Shown: piece after piece, positions 54,620 to 61,800 of the stretch
Numbering within the stretch: position 1 is the stretch's first letter
Layout of the letters: every line of letters begins with the position of its first letter
Assembly (NCBI GenBank): GCA_964459465.1
Contig: CAYWLR010000007.1
Location: 62,001-126,000, forward strand
Length of the DNA stretch: 64,000 nucleotides
Direction: 5' to 3'
Source of the DNA: CALAMC01 sp964459465
GTDB lineage: Bacteria > Zixibacteria > MSB-5A5 > GN15 > PGXB01
Made by a program: the position numbers and the translations under genes
Notes under the pieces: generated by a model
The model's database searches: none
What the model saw: only the letters and a program-made list of their open reading frames with translations
What the model was told of the DNA's origin: nothing

Positions 54620-55393
54620 TTATATGTTTTTTCTTTCGAGTATTTCACCGCGCAGGCCGATTTTGACCAGCGCCACAGGGATTTCTTTTTGCGCCTTTTG
54701 CAGCGCCATGCGGACAATCTGCATCAGGCCGAAACAACAGGGGACCTCCATGAAGGCGATTTCGACCGAGCGTATGGCATTAACCGAAAATATTTCGGTC
54801 AATTTTCCAAGGTATAACTCGACATTGTCCAGTTTGGGACAGCCGATTAAAAGCGTTTTGCCCGCCAGAAACTGCCCGTGGAAATCGGCCAGCGCGAAGG
54901 GAACGCAGTCGGCGGCGATAAGTAATTCGGCATTGTCGAAATAGGGCGCTTTGGTCGGGGCCAGATACAATTGCACCGGCCAGTTGTGGAGCTGCGATGG
55001 CTGCGATGCGGCGTTTCCGCTTTTTTCGGCAACCCCCATGGTTGCCGACGGAGTCACGAAAGTCCGTATGGCCGACCCGGGACACCCGCCGGCATGAATC
55101 TGATGCAATTCCGGATTGGGTTGGGCGGCTTTGGGCGGCATTTTGGTCCGCAGACGATGTAAATGTTTTTCCACGGCGGTTTCATCGTAGTCGGCGGCGT
55201 CGCGTTCCTGTATGCTGATGGCCCCCTGCGGGCATTCCCCCAGGCAGGCTCCGAGGCCGTCGCAATAGGTTTCGCTGACCAGCCGAGCTTTGCCGTCGAT
55301 GATCTGTATCGCCCCTTCGGCGCAAGCCGGGACACACAATCCGCAGCCGTCGCATTTTTCTTCGTCGATGGTGATAATCTGTCTGACCGCCAT
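54620..55393 (-). CDS. ferredoxin-domain protein, seven-Cys cluster region
   Basis: 257 residues from ATG 55393 (GGAG seven bases upstream); starts further up, to 55471, would run into the FNR-type site. The ferredoxin part has Cys14, Cys17, Cys20 and Cys24 (CDGCGLCVPAC), then YCDGLGACLGEC with only Cys44, Cys50 and Cys54; residue 47 is Leu where the second Cys of a standard motif would be. Hence one [4Fe-4S] and probably one [3Fe-4S] centre. The C-terminal 120 residues form a domain (LIAADCVPFALADFHGQFL; LLIGCPKLDN; FMEVPCCFGLMQIV) known from such proteins, with three further Cys. First gene of the redox operon; electron carrier likely. Confidence 0.85.
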   Translation of the reverse strand: MAVRQIITIDEEKCDGCGLCVPACAEGAIQIIDGKARLVSETYCDGLGACLGECPQGAISIQERDAADYDETAVEKHLHRLRTKMPPKAAQPNPELHQIHAGGCPGSAIRTFVTPSATMGVAEKSGNAASQPSQLHNWPVQLYLAPTKAPYFDNAELLIAADCVPFALADFHGQFLAGKTLLIGCPKLDNVELYLGKLTEIFSVNAIRSVEIAFMEVPCCFGLMQIVRMALQKAQKEIPVALVKIGLRGEILERKNI

Positions 55394-55429
55394 ATTCATT
55401 CTCCGTCTGTTATTATGCGTTACGTTGTC

Positions 55430-55472
55430 AGTATCGGAAAATGGAGTAAATAAGTCTTTGACTGAAGTCAAA
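55430..55472 (-). promoter_or_regulatory. FNR/HcpR-type operator plus -10 box for the redox operon
   Basis: TTTGACT-TC-AGTCAAA (minus strand, 55472-55457) is a perfect 7+2+7 palindrome of the TTGAC-N4-GTCAA kind bound by FNR/DNR/HcpR-like proteins. A -10-like GATACT lies at 55435-55430 with its centre 32 bases downstream, which puts the site at -41.5, the standard class II activation position. A good -35 box is absent, as expected for an activated promoter. Confidence 0.62.
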
Positions 55473-55594
55473 AGGAATGAGAAATTTTTAAATTAGGATA
55501 AGTAATAGTAGCCTAACGCATTAACGGTGTCTGGGGCACAACGGATGATGATTTCCAGCGGTCACCCGAAATGCCATTGGCTTAACCGCCCCGC

Positions 55595-56272
55595 CTATAT
55601 CTTCTCTCCCTCGGCGATCGAGGTCAGGCGGGCGGGGTCGAGGATTTTGATTTTCTTGTGTTCGACTTCGATGATCCCGGCGTCCATGAATTTGCGCAAA
55701 TTGCGGGACAGCGTCTCGCTGATTGTCCCCAGACGACTGGCTAATTCTGTTTTGGTTGTATCCAGCTGAATTGTGCCGCTTGCCGTCCGGATTGACTCGG
55801 CAAGTATATAATCGGCCAGCCGGGCGGGTACTTCTTTGAGCGATAACTGCTCGAGTTGATTGTTAAAATCGCGCAGAAAGGCCGCCATCGAACCGATTAT
55901 TTTAAGGGCAATTTGGGGGGATTTTTCGAGCAATCGGATAAATTCCCTTTCGGGGAAAAACGCCACCGTGGAATTATTCACCGCCATGCAATTGGCCGGG
56001 AACTTGTGGCCGTGAAATATCGCCACCTCGGCGAATATCTGCCCCGAACGAATCTGGTGCAGAGTGTACTCTTTGCCGTCGGGCGAGGATTTATACAGCC
56101 GCACCTGGCCATCGAGCAGTATATAAAACCCTGTCGCCGCGTCGCCTTCAATGAATAACAGCTCGCCTTTGACCAGACTGCGAATCAAGGCAATGGAAGC
56201 AATCGCTTTAAGCTCGTTTTCATCGAGGCTGCGGCCAAGATAGCTGTTTTTAAGCAGGTCGATACTGGTCAT
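55595..56272 (-). CDS. Crp/Fnr family transcriptional regulator
   Basis: 225 residues: N-terminal cyclic-nucleotide-binding-like beta roll (about 10-125; LLFIEGDAATGFYILLDGQVRLY), long dimerisation helix, then a winged HTH (about 150-215) whose recognition helix reads TISETLSRNLRKF. The ETLSR pattern is the one that reads TTGA half sites in FNR and DNR relatives. There is only a single Cys in the sensor domain, so this is not an FNR-type iron-sulfur O2 sensor; a DNR- or HcpR-like heme or NO responsive mode is possible (inference). The TTTGACT-type palindrome at 55457-55472, 123 bases beyond this gene's end and ahead of the redox operon, is its natural candidate target. Confidence 0.9.
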   Translation of the reverse strand: MTSIDLLKNSYLGRSLDENELKAIASIALIRSLVKGELLFIEGDAATGFYILLDGQVRLYKSSPDGKEYTLHQIRSGQIFAEVAIFHGHKFPANCMAVNNSTVAFFPEREFIRLLEKSPQIALKIIGSMAAFLRDFNNQLEQLSLKEVPARLADYILAESIRTASGTIQLDTTKTELASRLGTISETLSRNLRKFMDAGIIEVEHKKIKILDPARLTSIAEGEKI

Positions 56273-56280
56273 GTTAATAG

Positions 56281-56310
56281 ATTATAATTAGCGAATGCTA
56301 TATCGGGCAA
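56281..56310 (-). promoter_or_regulatory. promoter of the Crp/Fnr regulator
   Basis: Minus strand TTGCCC (56310-56305), 18-base spacer, TATAAT (56286-56281). The box ends eight bases before ATG 56272, and there is no SD, so the message may be leaderless. Confidence 0.55.
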
Positions 56311-56315
56311 CAGGA

Positions 56316-57008
56316 TTATTTGACCGCTTTGTGAATCGCGGTAATACCGAAAAAAGGTTGTTTGTGTGAGACCTCCGAAAAACCGGCCTTATATAAAATG
56401 TCCGCCACCTGTTCGGCATCGTAGAAACGCGGAATCGAGGACGCCAGGTATTTATAGCCCCCTTTGGAACCGGACACGAGTCCGCCCAGCGGGGCCACCG
56501 TCAGCCGGACATAAAGATGCATCAGCTTGCGGATAATTTTACTTTTGGGCTGGCTGGTTTCCAGACAGATAAACCGTCCGCCCGGCTTGAGCACCCGGCA
56601 AAACTCGGCGAAATGCGGCTGCAAACCTCCCGGAGTGGAATTGATATTGCGCACGGCAAACGAGATGGTCACCAGGTCGAAAAAATTATCCGCAAACGGC
56701 AACGCTTTGGCATCACTTATGACAAAACGGATTTTGTCACCGGCCGGTTTTTGGCGGGCCCGGCGGGTCATCGGCAGAGAAAAATCAGCGCCAAAGATTT
56801 CCGTCCCGTTTCCCTTAAGTTCAAACAGTTTCTGGGCCAGTTCGCCGGTACCGGTACAGACATCCAGCCAGCGCGTCCCGCCGCCGGCCGCGCCCATCTT
56901 GGCCGCCCGATTGCGACAGACTATATCCATCCCGAACGTCATCAGATGATTGAGCATTTCATAAGTGCCCGGAATTTCGGCGTATATTTTTTGCAAACCT
57001 TTGTTCAT
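56316..57008 (-). CDS. ubiE: UbiE/MenG demethylmenaquinone methyltransferase
   Basis: 230 residues with the class I SAM fold: WLDVCTGTGELAQKL (motif I), ADFSLPM, ISDAKALPFADNFFDLVTISFAVRNI (post I to II), and FCRVLKPGGRFICLETSQP (motif III). NHLMTFGMDIVCR near the N-terminus and the YKYLASSIPRFYD segment are the UbiE/MenG-specific parts. It methylates demethylmenaquinone (or the ubiquinone precursor), the last step for respiratory menaquinone. Given the anaerobic-looking neighbourhood menaquinone is likelier. SD GGAAAA before ATG 57008 is weak. Upstream of the Crp gene with a 43-base gap. Confidence 0.9.
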   Translation of the reverse strand: MNKGLQKIYAEIPGTYEMLNHLMTFGMDIVCRNRAAKMGAAGGGTRWLDVCTGTGELAQKLFELKGNGTEIFGADFSLPMTRRARQKPAGDKIRFVISDAKALPFADNFFDLVTISFAVRNINSTPGGLQPHFAEFCRVLKPGGRFICLETSQPKSKIIRKLMHLYVRLTVAPLGGLVSGSKGGYKYLASSIPRFYDAEQVADILYKAGFSEVSHKQPFFGITAIHKAVK

Positions 57009-57232
57009 AATTTTTTCCGTCTCGTCTCGGTCTAAATATCAGATAACGCGCGAAATGTCAAGACGTTGGATTTAATCCCCATACAATGCCACCGGCCGCC
57101 GTTGACAGGGAACACCCGGCGGACCACAGCGGCAGGGCGTATACCGGATAATAGACAAATAAGGTCCATTATGTGCCCGAAAGCCGTCGTATAATGTCGG
57201 ATATATATATTTGACGGAAAGGAGATAAAATC

Positions 57233-57553
57233 ATGAATATAAACGTCAGCGACAGGGCCGTCGAACAGCTCAAAAAGCATGATATTGGTCCAAAGAAATT
57301 TTTGCGGATCGCCGTCGTTTCCGGCGGCTGCTCCGGCATGACGTATAACGCCGTCATCGATACCGAGTTGGACGAAAGCGATGAAATTCTCTTCGAAAAA
57401 GACGGCGTGCGCATCGTTTCGGAATTCAAAAGCATGCTGTATCTCGATGGTTTGCATATCGATTACAGCGATGACCTGATTAACGCCGGGTTTCGGTTCA
57501 CCAATCCCAACGCCCAGAAATCATGTGGCTGCGGGGCGAGTTTCGCGGCGTAG
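57233..57553 (+). CDS. IscA/ErpA/HesB-type Fe-S assembly protein
   Basis: 106 residues with the three conserved cysteines Cys33 (SGGCSGM), Cys98 and Cys100 (KSCGCGASF), the A-type carrier signature. It receives or delivers iron-sulfur clusters to apoproteins; in this window the ferredoxins, polyferredoxin and RlmD need such clusters. SD AAAGGAG stands before ATG 57233 and a TATAAT at 57190-57195, with weak -35, is a plausible -10 box. The next small gene begins 17 bases downstream. Confidence 0.93.
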   Translation: MNINVSDRAVEQLKKHDIGPKKFLRIAVVSGGCSGMTYNAVIDTELDESDEILFEKDGVRIVSEFKSMLYLDGLHIDYSDDLINAGFRFTNPNAQKSCGCGASFAA

Positions 57554-57570
57554 TGTCAGGAGAGGCAAAA

Positions 57571-57786
57571 ATGAGCCGGCAGCCAATCGATATCACCGGC
57601 GGCGATTCGGTTTATTGTATCAACACCGCCCAGCTGCGGCAGGCCTATGAAATGATCTCCGGCGACTGCGAAAGCTCGGCCCGTCTTCACGCCCAGCTCG
57701 ACGTGCTCGAAGCCGATTTCAACCGCAACGATCGGGCCGCCCTCGCCTTTTTAATCATCGACCGCCTCCTCAAATCGCCGAAATAA
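57571..57786 (+). CDS. small hypothetical protein
   Basis: 71 residues from ATG 57571; AGGAGAGG lies about five bases upstream, which excludes the earlier ATG at 57523 that would overlap iscA. Features: ITGGDSVYCINTAQL near the start, SGDCESSARLHAQLDVLEADF and FLIIDRLLKS at the end, mostly helical. I do not recognise a family. It is in an apparent operon with iscA (17-base gap). Confidence 0.7.
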   Translation: MSRQPIDITGGDSVYCINTAQLRQAYEMISGDCESSARLHAQLDVLEADFNRNDRAALAFLIIDRLLKSPK

Positions 57787-57878
57787 CTAGACCGGCATAT
57801 TGTTTATCATAATCCTGACCGGCCGCAAAACCGGGCTTTTATTGTTACGTTTAATTCCGATATTACGTTATAATTATC

Positions 57879-59852
57879 ATGATGACCCGAAATAACCATA
57901 GCTGCGCCTGCGAGCACGGTTCCGACAAAGCCGATCGCCGGGCGCGCTTTACACTCTACGGCCGAGAATTCTTCTGTGCCGCAAGCCTGCTGTTATTATT
58001 GGCCGGGTTTATTATCAACGCCGTCGGCGCCGGTCTGGGCGGAGCACTGTTTTCCGAGGCGGTGCCGCCCGCCAGCATCGTGTCGTATTTATTGGCCATC
58101 GTGGCGGCGTGGCACCATGTGGCGCCGTCGTTTTACCGGGCTTTGAAAAATTATCGCGCCGATGTTTCCGTCCTGATGACCATCGCCGTGGTCGGGGCCG
58201 TCGCCATCGGCGATTATTTTGAAGCCGCCACCGTGGCCTTTTTGTACGCTCTGTCTCTGGTACTCGAAGACTGGTCGGTGGGACGGGCCAGAAATGCCAT
58301 TGCCACTCTCATGGATTTAAAACCGCTGACCGCACGGGTGCTGGGAGATGACGGTGAAACGACCATCACACGGGTGGACGAGGTGGCCGTCGGCCGGATT
58401 GTCCGCGTCCTGCCGGGCGAAAAAATACCCCTCGACGGCAAAATTACAAACGGTTTTACTTCAATCGATCAATCACCCATCACCGGCGAATCGATACCGG
58501 TGGAAAAAAATGTTGGCGATGAGGTTTTCGCCGGGACGGTCAACAATCAGGGAGCATTTGAATTCGAGGTGACTCATGCCGCCCATGACACCACGCTGGC
58601 GCGGATAATCCATCGCGTCGCCGAAGCTCAATCACATAAGGCTCCGGTTGAGCAGTGGATACAAAAGTTCGCTCGCCGCTATACTCCGGCTATGCTGGTC
58701 GGCGCCATTCTGGTGGCGGCCGTGCCGCCGCTGGCCGTGGGGGCATCATTTAATACCTGGTTTTATAACGCTCTGGTCATGCTGGTCATTTCCTGTCCCT
58801 GCGCGCTTCTGGTGTCGACTTCGGTCAGTATCATGGCCGGACTGGCATCGGCGGCGCGGGCCGGAGTGCTGGTCAAGGGGGCGGTGTATCTCGAAGCCCC
58901 GGCTTCGCTCGAAATTGTCGCCTTTGACAAAACCGGCACTCTGACCACCGGCCGGCTCGAAGTACAAAACATCATTCCCCTCGAAGACCATACGCCTGAA
59001 AATCTTCTGGCCAACGCCGCCGCTCTGGAATCATACAGCGAACACCCCATCGCCCGCGCCATTGTCCGCCGCGCCGAGGAATCCGGTGTTGCCTGTAATC
59101 CCGTATCCGACTTTCAAAGCATCCGCGGCAAAGGAGCCGAGGCGGTTATGAATGAAAGGAAATTCTGGATCGGCTCGCACCGCTATGTCCATGAGCGCGC
59201 CCCCGACCACGAACATTTTCATCAAAAGGCAACGGTTCTGGAAAATTCCGGCCAGTCGGTGATCGCCGTCGGCAACGATGACCACGTCTGCGGTCTGATC
59301 AGTCTGGCCGACCGGATTCGTCCCGAAGCGGCCGAGGCGATCGGGCGTCTTAAAAAACTGGGGATACAAAAAACGATGCTTCTCACCGGAGATATCGAGG
59401 CCGCCGCTCGGGATATCGCCCTGCGGGCGGGACTCGATGAATACCGCGCCGAACTTCTGCCCGATGATAAAGTCGCTCTGATTCGCCACCTGGTCGATGA
59501 ACGCAAAAAAGTGGCTATGGTCGGCGATGGCATCAACGATGCCCCGGCGCTGGCCGCCGCGACTGTCGGCATCGCTATGGGCGCCGCCGGTACCGATGCC
59601 GCCATTGAAACCGCCGACATCGCTTTGATGTCCGACGATCTCACGCGTATCCCGTGGTTAATACATCATTCGCGGCGGGTTATCGGCATGATCAAACAAA
59701 ATGTCGTTTTTGCTCTGGCAACCAAGGCTGTCTTCATGGCCCTGGCTTGGATGGATCTGGCGACGCTCTGGATGGCGATATTTGCCGATATGGGTGTGAC
59801 TCTTCTGGTTGTTTTTAATTCTCTGCGACTTCTGAAGACGGAATTGAAGTAG
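57879..59852 (+). CDS. P1B-type heavy-metal ATPase (Zn/Cd/Pb type)
   Basis: 657 residues. No HMA domain, only a short His/Cys motif (HSCACEHGSDK) near the N-terminus. Catalytic landmarks: TGES at 202-205, the CPC metal site Cys306-Pro-Cys308 in SCPCALLV, the phosphorylated Asp350 in DKTGTLTTG, SEHPIARAI and MVGDGINDAPALAAA. The final helices read DLATLWMAIFADMGVTLLVVFNSLRLL, the Asp-containing signature of the ZntA/CadA group, so Zn2+, Cd2+ or Pb2+ export is expected. A TATAAT at 57869-57874 ends four bases before ATG 57879 and seven before ATG 57882; with no SD, translation may begin at 57882 on a leaderless message. Confidence 0.92.
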   Translation: MMTRNNHSCACEHGSDKADRRARFTLYGREFFCAASLLLLLAGFIINAVGAGLGGALFSEAVPPASIVSYLLAIVAAWHHVAPSFYRALKNYRADVSVLMTIAVVGAVAIGDYFEAATVAFLYALSLVLEDWSVGRARNAIATLMDLKPLTARVLGDDGETTITRVDEVAVGRIVRVLPGEKIPLDGKITNGFTSIDQSPITGESIPVEKNVGDEVFAGTVNNQGAFEFEVTHAAHDTTLARIIHRVAEAQSHKAPVEQWIQKFARRYTPAMLVGAILVAAVPPLAVGASFNTWFYNALVMLVISCPCALLVSTSVSIMAGLASAARAGVLVKGAVYLEAPASLEIVAFDKTGTLTTGRLEVQNIIPLEDHTPENLLANAAALESYSEHPIARAIVRRAEESGVACNPVSDFQSIRGKGAEAVMNERKFWIGSHRYVHERAPDHEHFHQKATVLENSGQSVIAVGNDDHVCGLISLADRIRPEAAEAIGRLKKLGIQKTMLLTGDIEAAARDIALRAGLDEYRAELLPDDKVALIRHLVDERKKVAMVGDGINDAPALAAATVGIAMGAAGTDAAIETADIALMSDDLTRIPWLIHHSRRVIGMIKQNVVFALATKAVFMALAWMDLATLWMAIFADMGVTLLVVFNSLRLLKTELK

Positions 59853-59976
59853 AACTATTTCCCGTTTAGTTTCAAATATCTCACGAATTAGTGATGAACG
59901 GCTCTTGCCTTTTTTCGTATTTATACCATAAATTGATAGTCCGCAATTCAAAGGGCAATTTTATTGGAGGAATCTG

Positions 59977-60570
59977 ATGGAAAAATACGAACTTAAAATC
60001 GCCAGGGGCTTTGACCCGAATACTCAAAAGAAAATCGGCTTCTGGGCCGCCCAGCTTGAAACGCAGCTAAAAAAACTCAAAATGGCAGTGAAGGACTTGT
60101 CCGTCAAACAACTGGAATGGCAACAGAAACCGGGCATGAATACGATCGGCATGCTTCTGGCGCACAATGCGCTGGTCGAGGTCTGGTGGGTGCGCATTGC
60201 ACCCAATGAGATCCCATGGGAGCCCGACGGCAAAAAGTTAATGCAGAAAATCTGCGGCATCGAAGACGATGGCTTGCCGCTCGCGCCTGATGGCAAACAT
60301 CCGGTCTATCTTAAAAATTTCACCGCCGAAAAGTACCTGAAGATTATCTCCAAATCCCGCCGGGTGATTCTGGCCGAAATGAAAAAATGGCGCGACGCCG
60401 ACCTGGATAAGTACTATACGCTCGGTCACGGTAAAAAGCAGGCGAAATTCACTCGCGCCTGGACGCTGTACCATGTGTTCGAGCATTTTTGTGTCCATAT
60501 GGGCCAGATATTGCTTGTAAAACATCTCATGACCGACGCCGGAGTATTGCCGAAGAAGAAGACGAAGTAG
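59977..60570 (+). CDS. DinB/DUF664-like metal-binding protein
   Basis: 197 residues. Helical-bundle pattern of the DinB/YfiT superfamily with probable metal ligands His63 (LLAHNALVEVWW), His170 and His174 (HVFEHFCVHMGQI). The family includes thiol transferases (mycothiol or bacillithiol dependent) but most members are uncharacterised. SD TTGGAGGAA precedes ATG 59977. TTGCCT (59905-59910) and TAAATT (59929-59934) form a possible promoter. Confidence 0.8.
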   Translation: MEKYELKIARGFDPNTQKKIGFWAAQLETQLKKLKMAVKDLSVKQLEWQQKPGMNTIGMLLAHNALVEVWWVRIAPNEIPWEPDGKKLMQKICGIEDDGLPLAPDGKHPVYLKNFTAEKYLKIISKSRRVILAEMKKWRDADLDKYYTLGHGKKQAKFTRAWTLYHVFEHFCVHMGQILLVKHLMTDAGVLPKKKTK

Positions 60571-60590
60571 GATTAGTAAATCAAGATTGT

Positions 60591-60734
60591 CAGGCCCCAA
60601 GTGGGCCTGACCTACAAAAAAGAATACGGGTGTGTAGGTCACGCCGACTGGTCGAAAACCCTGAACGAAGTGAAGGGCGGCGTGACATCTTCATATTCCT
60701 AAATAATTGTGGGCGGCAAATGTCCACATTTGCC
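60591..60734. repeat. chain of four intergenic palindromes (REP-like)
   Basis: Four hairpins in 144 bases: CAGGCCC/GGGCCTG (60591-60609), GACCTAC/GTAGGTC (60609-60640), GTCACGCCG/CGGCGTGAC (60638-60686) enclosing CCCTGAAC-GAA-GTGAAGGG, and GGCAAATGT-CC-ACATTTGCC (60715-60734). The third, with its CCCTGAACGAAGTGAAGGG core, is of the widespread CCCTGAGCGAAGTCGAAGGG-like class and shares the GAA triloop with 16941 and 51100. Confidence 0.6.
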
Positions 60735-60808
60735 CCCTTCTTATTGTGCCCGGAACCCCGGCCATCGATTTCGTGTTCTGTATCGTATGTTACCAAAAAG
60801 GAGCGAAC

Positions 60809-61585
60809 ATGAAATCAATAATCTTTATGGCCCTGATGCTGTTTTTAGCCACCGCAGTACCGGCCGAAATTGTCACCGAAACCGTCGAATATAAACATGG
60901 CGATGTCGTTCTCGAGGGTTTTCTTGCCTATGACAACACCGTCACCGGCAAGCGCCCCGGGGTGCTGGTCGTGCACGAGTGGATGGGGATAAACGATTAT
61001 AACAAAGTACGGTGCCGCCAGCTGGCCGAGATGGGTTATGTCGCTTTCGCCGCCGACATGTACGGCAAAGGGATTCGCCCGCAAACGACCGAAGAAGCCT
61101 CCAAACAGGCGACCATCTACCGTTCCGACCGTCAGCTGATGCGCGATCGCATTACCGCCGGGCTGGATTTTCTCAAAAGTAATGATCTTTGCGATAATGA
61201 ACGCATTGCCGCCATCGGCTATTGTTTCGGCGGCGGCACCGTTCTGGAACTGGCCCGCTCCGGCGCCGATATCGGCGGGGTGGTCAGTTTCCACGGCAAT
61301 CTCGACACGCCCCATCCCTCGGTGGCCAAAAATATCAAATCTAAAATTCTGGTCTGTCATGGCGCCGATGACCCCTATGTCCCCTATGAACAAGTGACCG
61401 CCTTCATGGATGAAATGAGCGCGGCGAATGTCGATTATCAGTTTATCGCCTATTCACGGGCGGTGCATTCCTTCACCAATCCCGGCGCCGGCGACGATAA
61501 AAGCAAAGGTTCGGCCTATAACGCCGACGCCGACCGCCGCAGCTGGCAGCACATGAAGGATTTCTTCGCGGAGATATTCAGATAA
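60809..61585 (+). CDS. exported dienelactone hydrolase family protein
   Basis: 258 residues from ATG 60809, behind AAAAGGAG; earlier frame starts lie inside the repeat cluster and are unlikely. Signal peptide MKSIIFMALMLFLATAVPA. Alpha/beta-hydrolase fold with catalytic Cys139 in GYCFGGGT, Asp188 in HGADDPYVP and His220 in AVHSFTNP, the Cys-Asp-His triad of dienelactone hydrolases. VHEWMGIN and FAADMYGKG are also typical. Exported members are frequent in environmental bacteria; substrate unknown. Confidence 0.88.
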   Translation: MKSIIFMALMLFLATAVPAEIVTETVEYKHGDVVLEGFLAYDNTVTGKRPGVLVVHEWMGINDYNKVRCRQLAEMGYVAFAADMYGKGIRPQTTEEASKQATIYRSDRQLMRDRITAGLDFLKSNDLCDNERIAAIGYCFGGGTVLELARSGADIGGVVSFHGNLDTPHPSVAKNIKSKILVCHGADDPYVPYEQVTAFMDEMSAANVDYQFIAYSRAVHSFTNPGAGDDKSKGSAYNADADRRSWQHMKDFFAEIFR

Positions 61586-61596
61586 ACATTTTCCTC

Positions 61597-61626
61597 TTGC
61601 TTTTTGCTGAAATCAAGTATTATATA
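61597..61626 (+). promoter_or_regulatory. promoter for the riboswitch-controlled antiporter
   Basis: TTGCTT (61597-61602), 18-base spacer, TATATA (61621-61626), or a 17-base spacer with TTATAT. Predicted start near 61633, six bases before the aptamer. Confidence 0.55.
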
Positions 61627-61637
61627 AAACCCCGATA

Positions 61638-61758
61638 AGGGGATGGAGTCCCCCTCGTAACCGCCTGGACCGGGCTGATGACTCCTGTCGTGCAGAATAT
61701 TGCGGCGGCAGGGTCAAAGCAACGTGTAACACAGCCCGCCGCAAGGCGGATTCTTTTT
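61638..61758 (+). promoter_or_regulatory. fluoride (crcB-motif) riboswitch with terminator switch
   Basis: The aptamer (61639-61688) matches the fluoride RNA: pseudoknot strand GGGG (61639-61642) with CCCC (61651-61654), P1 GGAGTC (61645-61650) with GACTCC (61680-61685), the conserved AACCGCC start of P2 with GGC (61673-61675), and GGCTGATGACTCCTG at its end. Expression platform: terminator CCGCC-GCAA-GGCGG (61736-61749) followed by ATTCTTTTT, competing with an antiterminator GCGGCGG (61702-61708) to CCGCCGC (61736-61742). SD GAAAGGAGG and ATG 61801 follow. Ligand binding was not tested; the call rests on sequence and structure. Confidence 0.85.
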
Positions 61759-61800
61759 GCACCAGACCCGGACGGCTTTATTTGAAAGGAGGACTCCATT

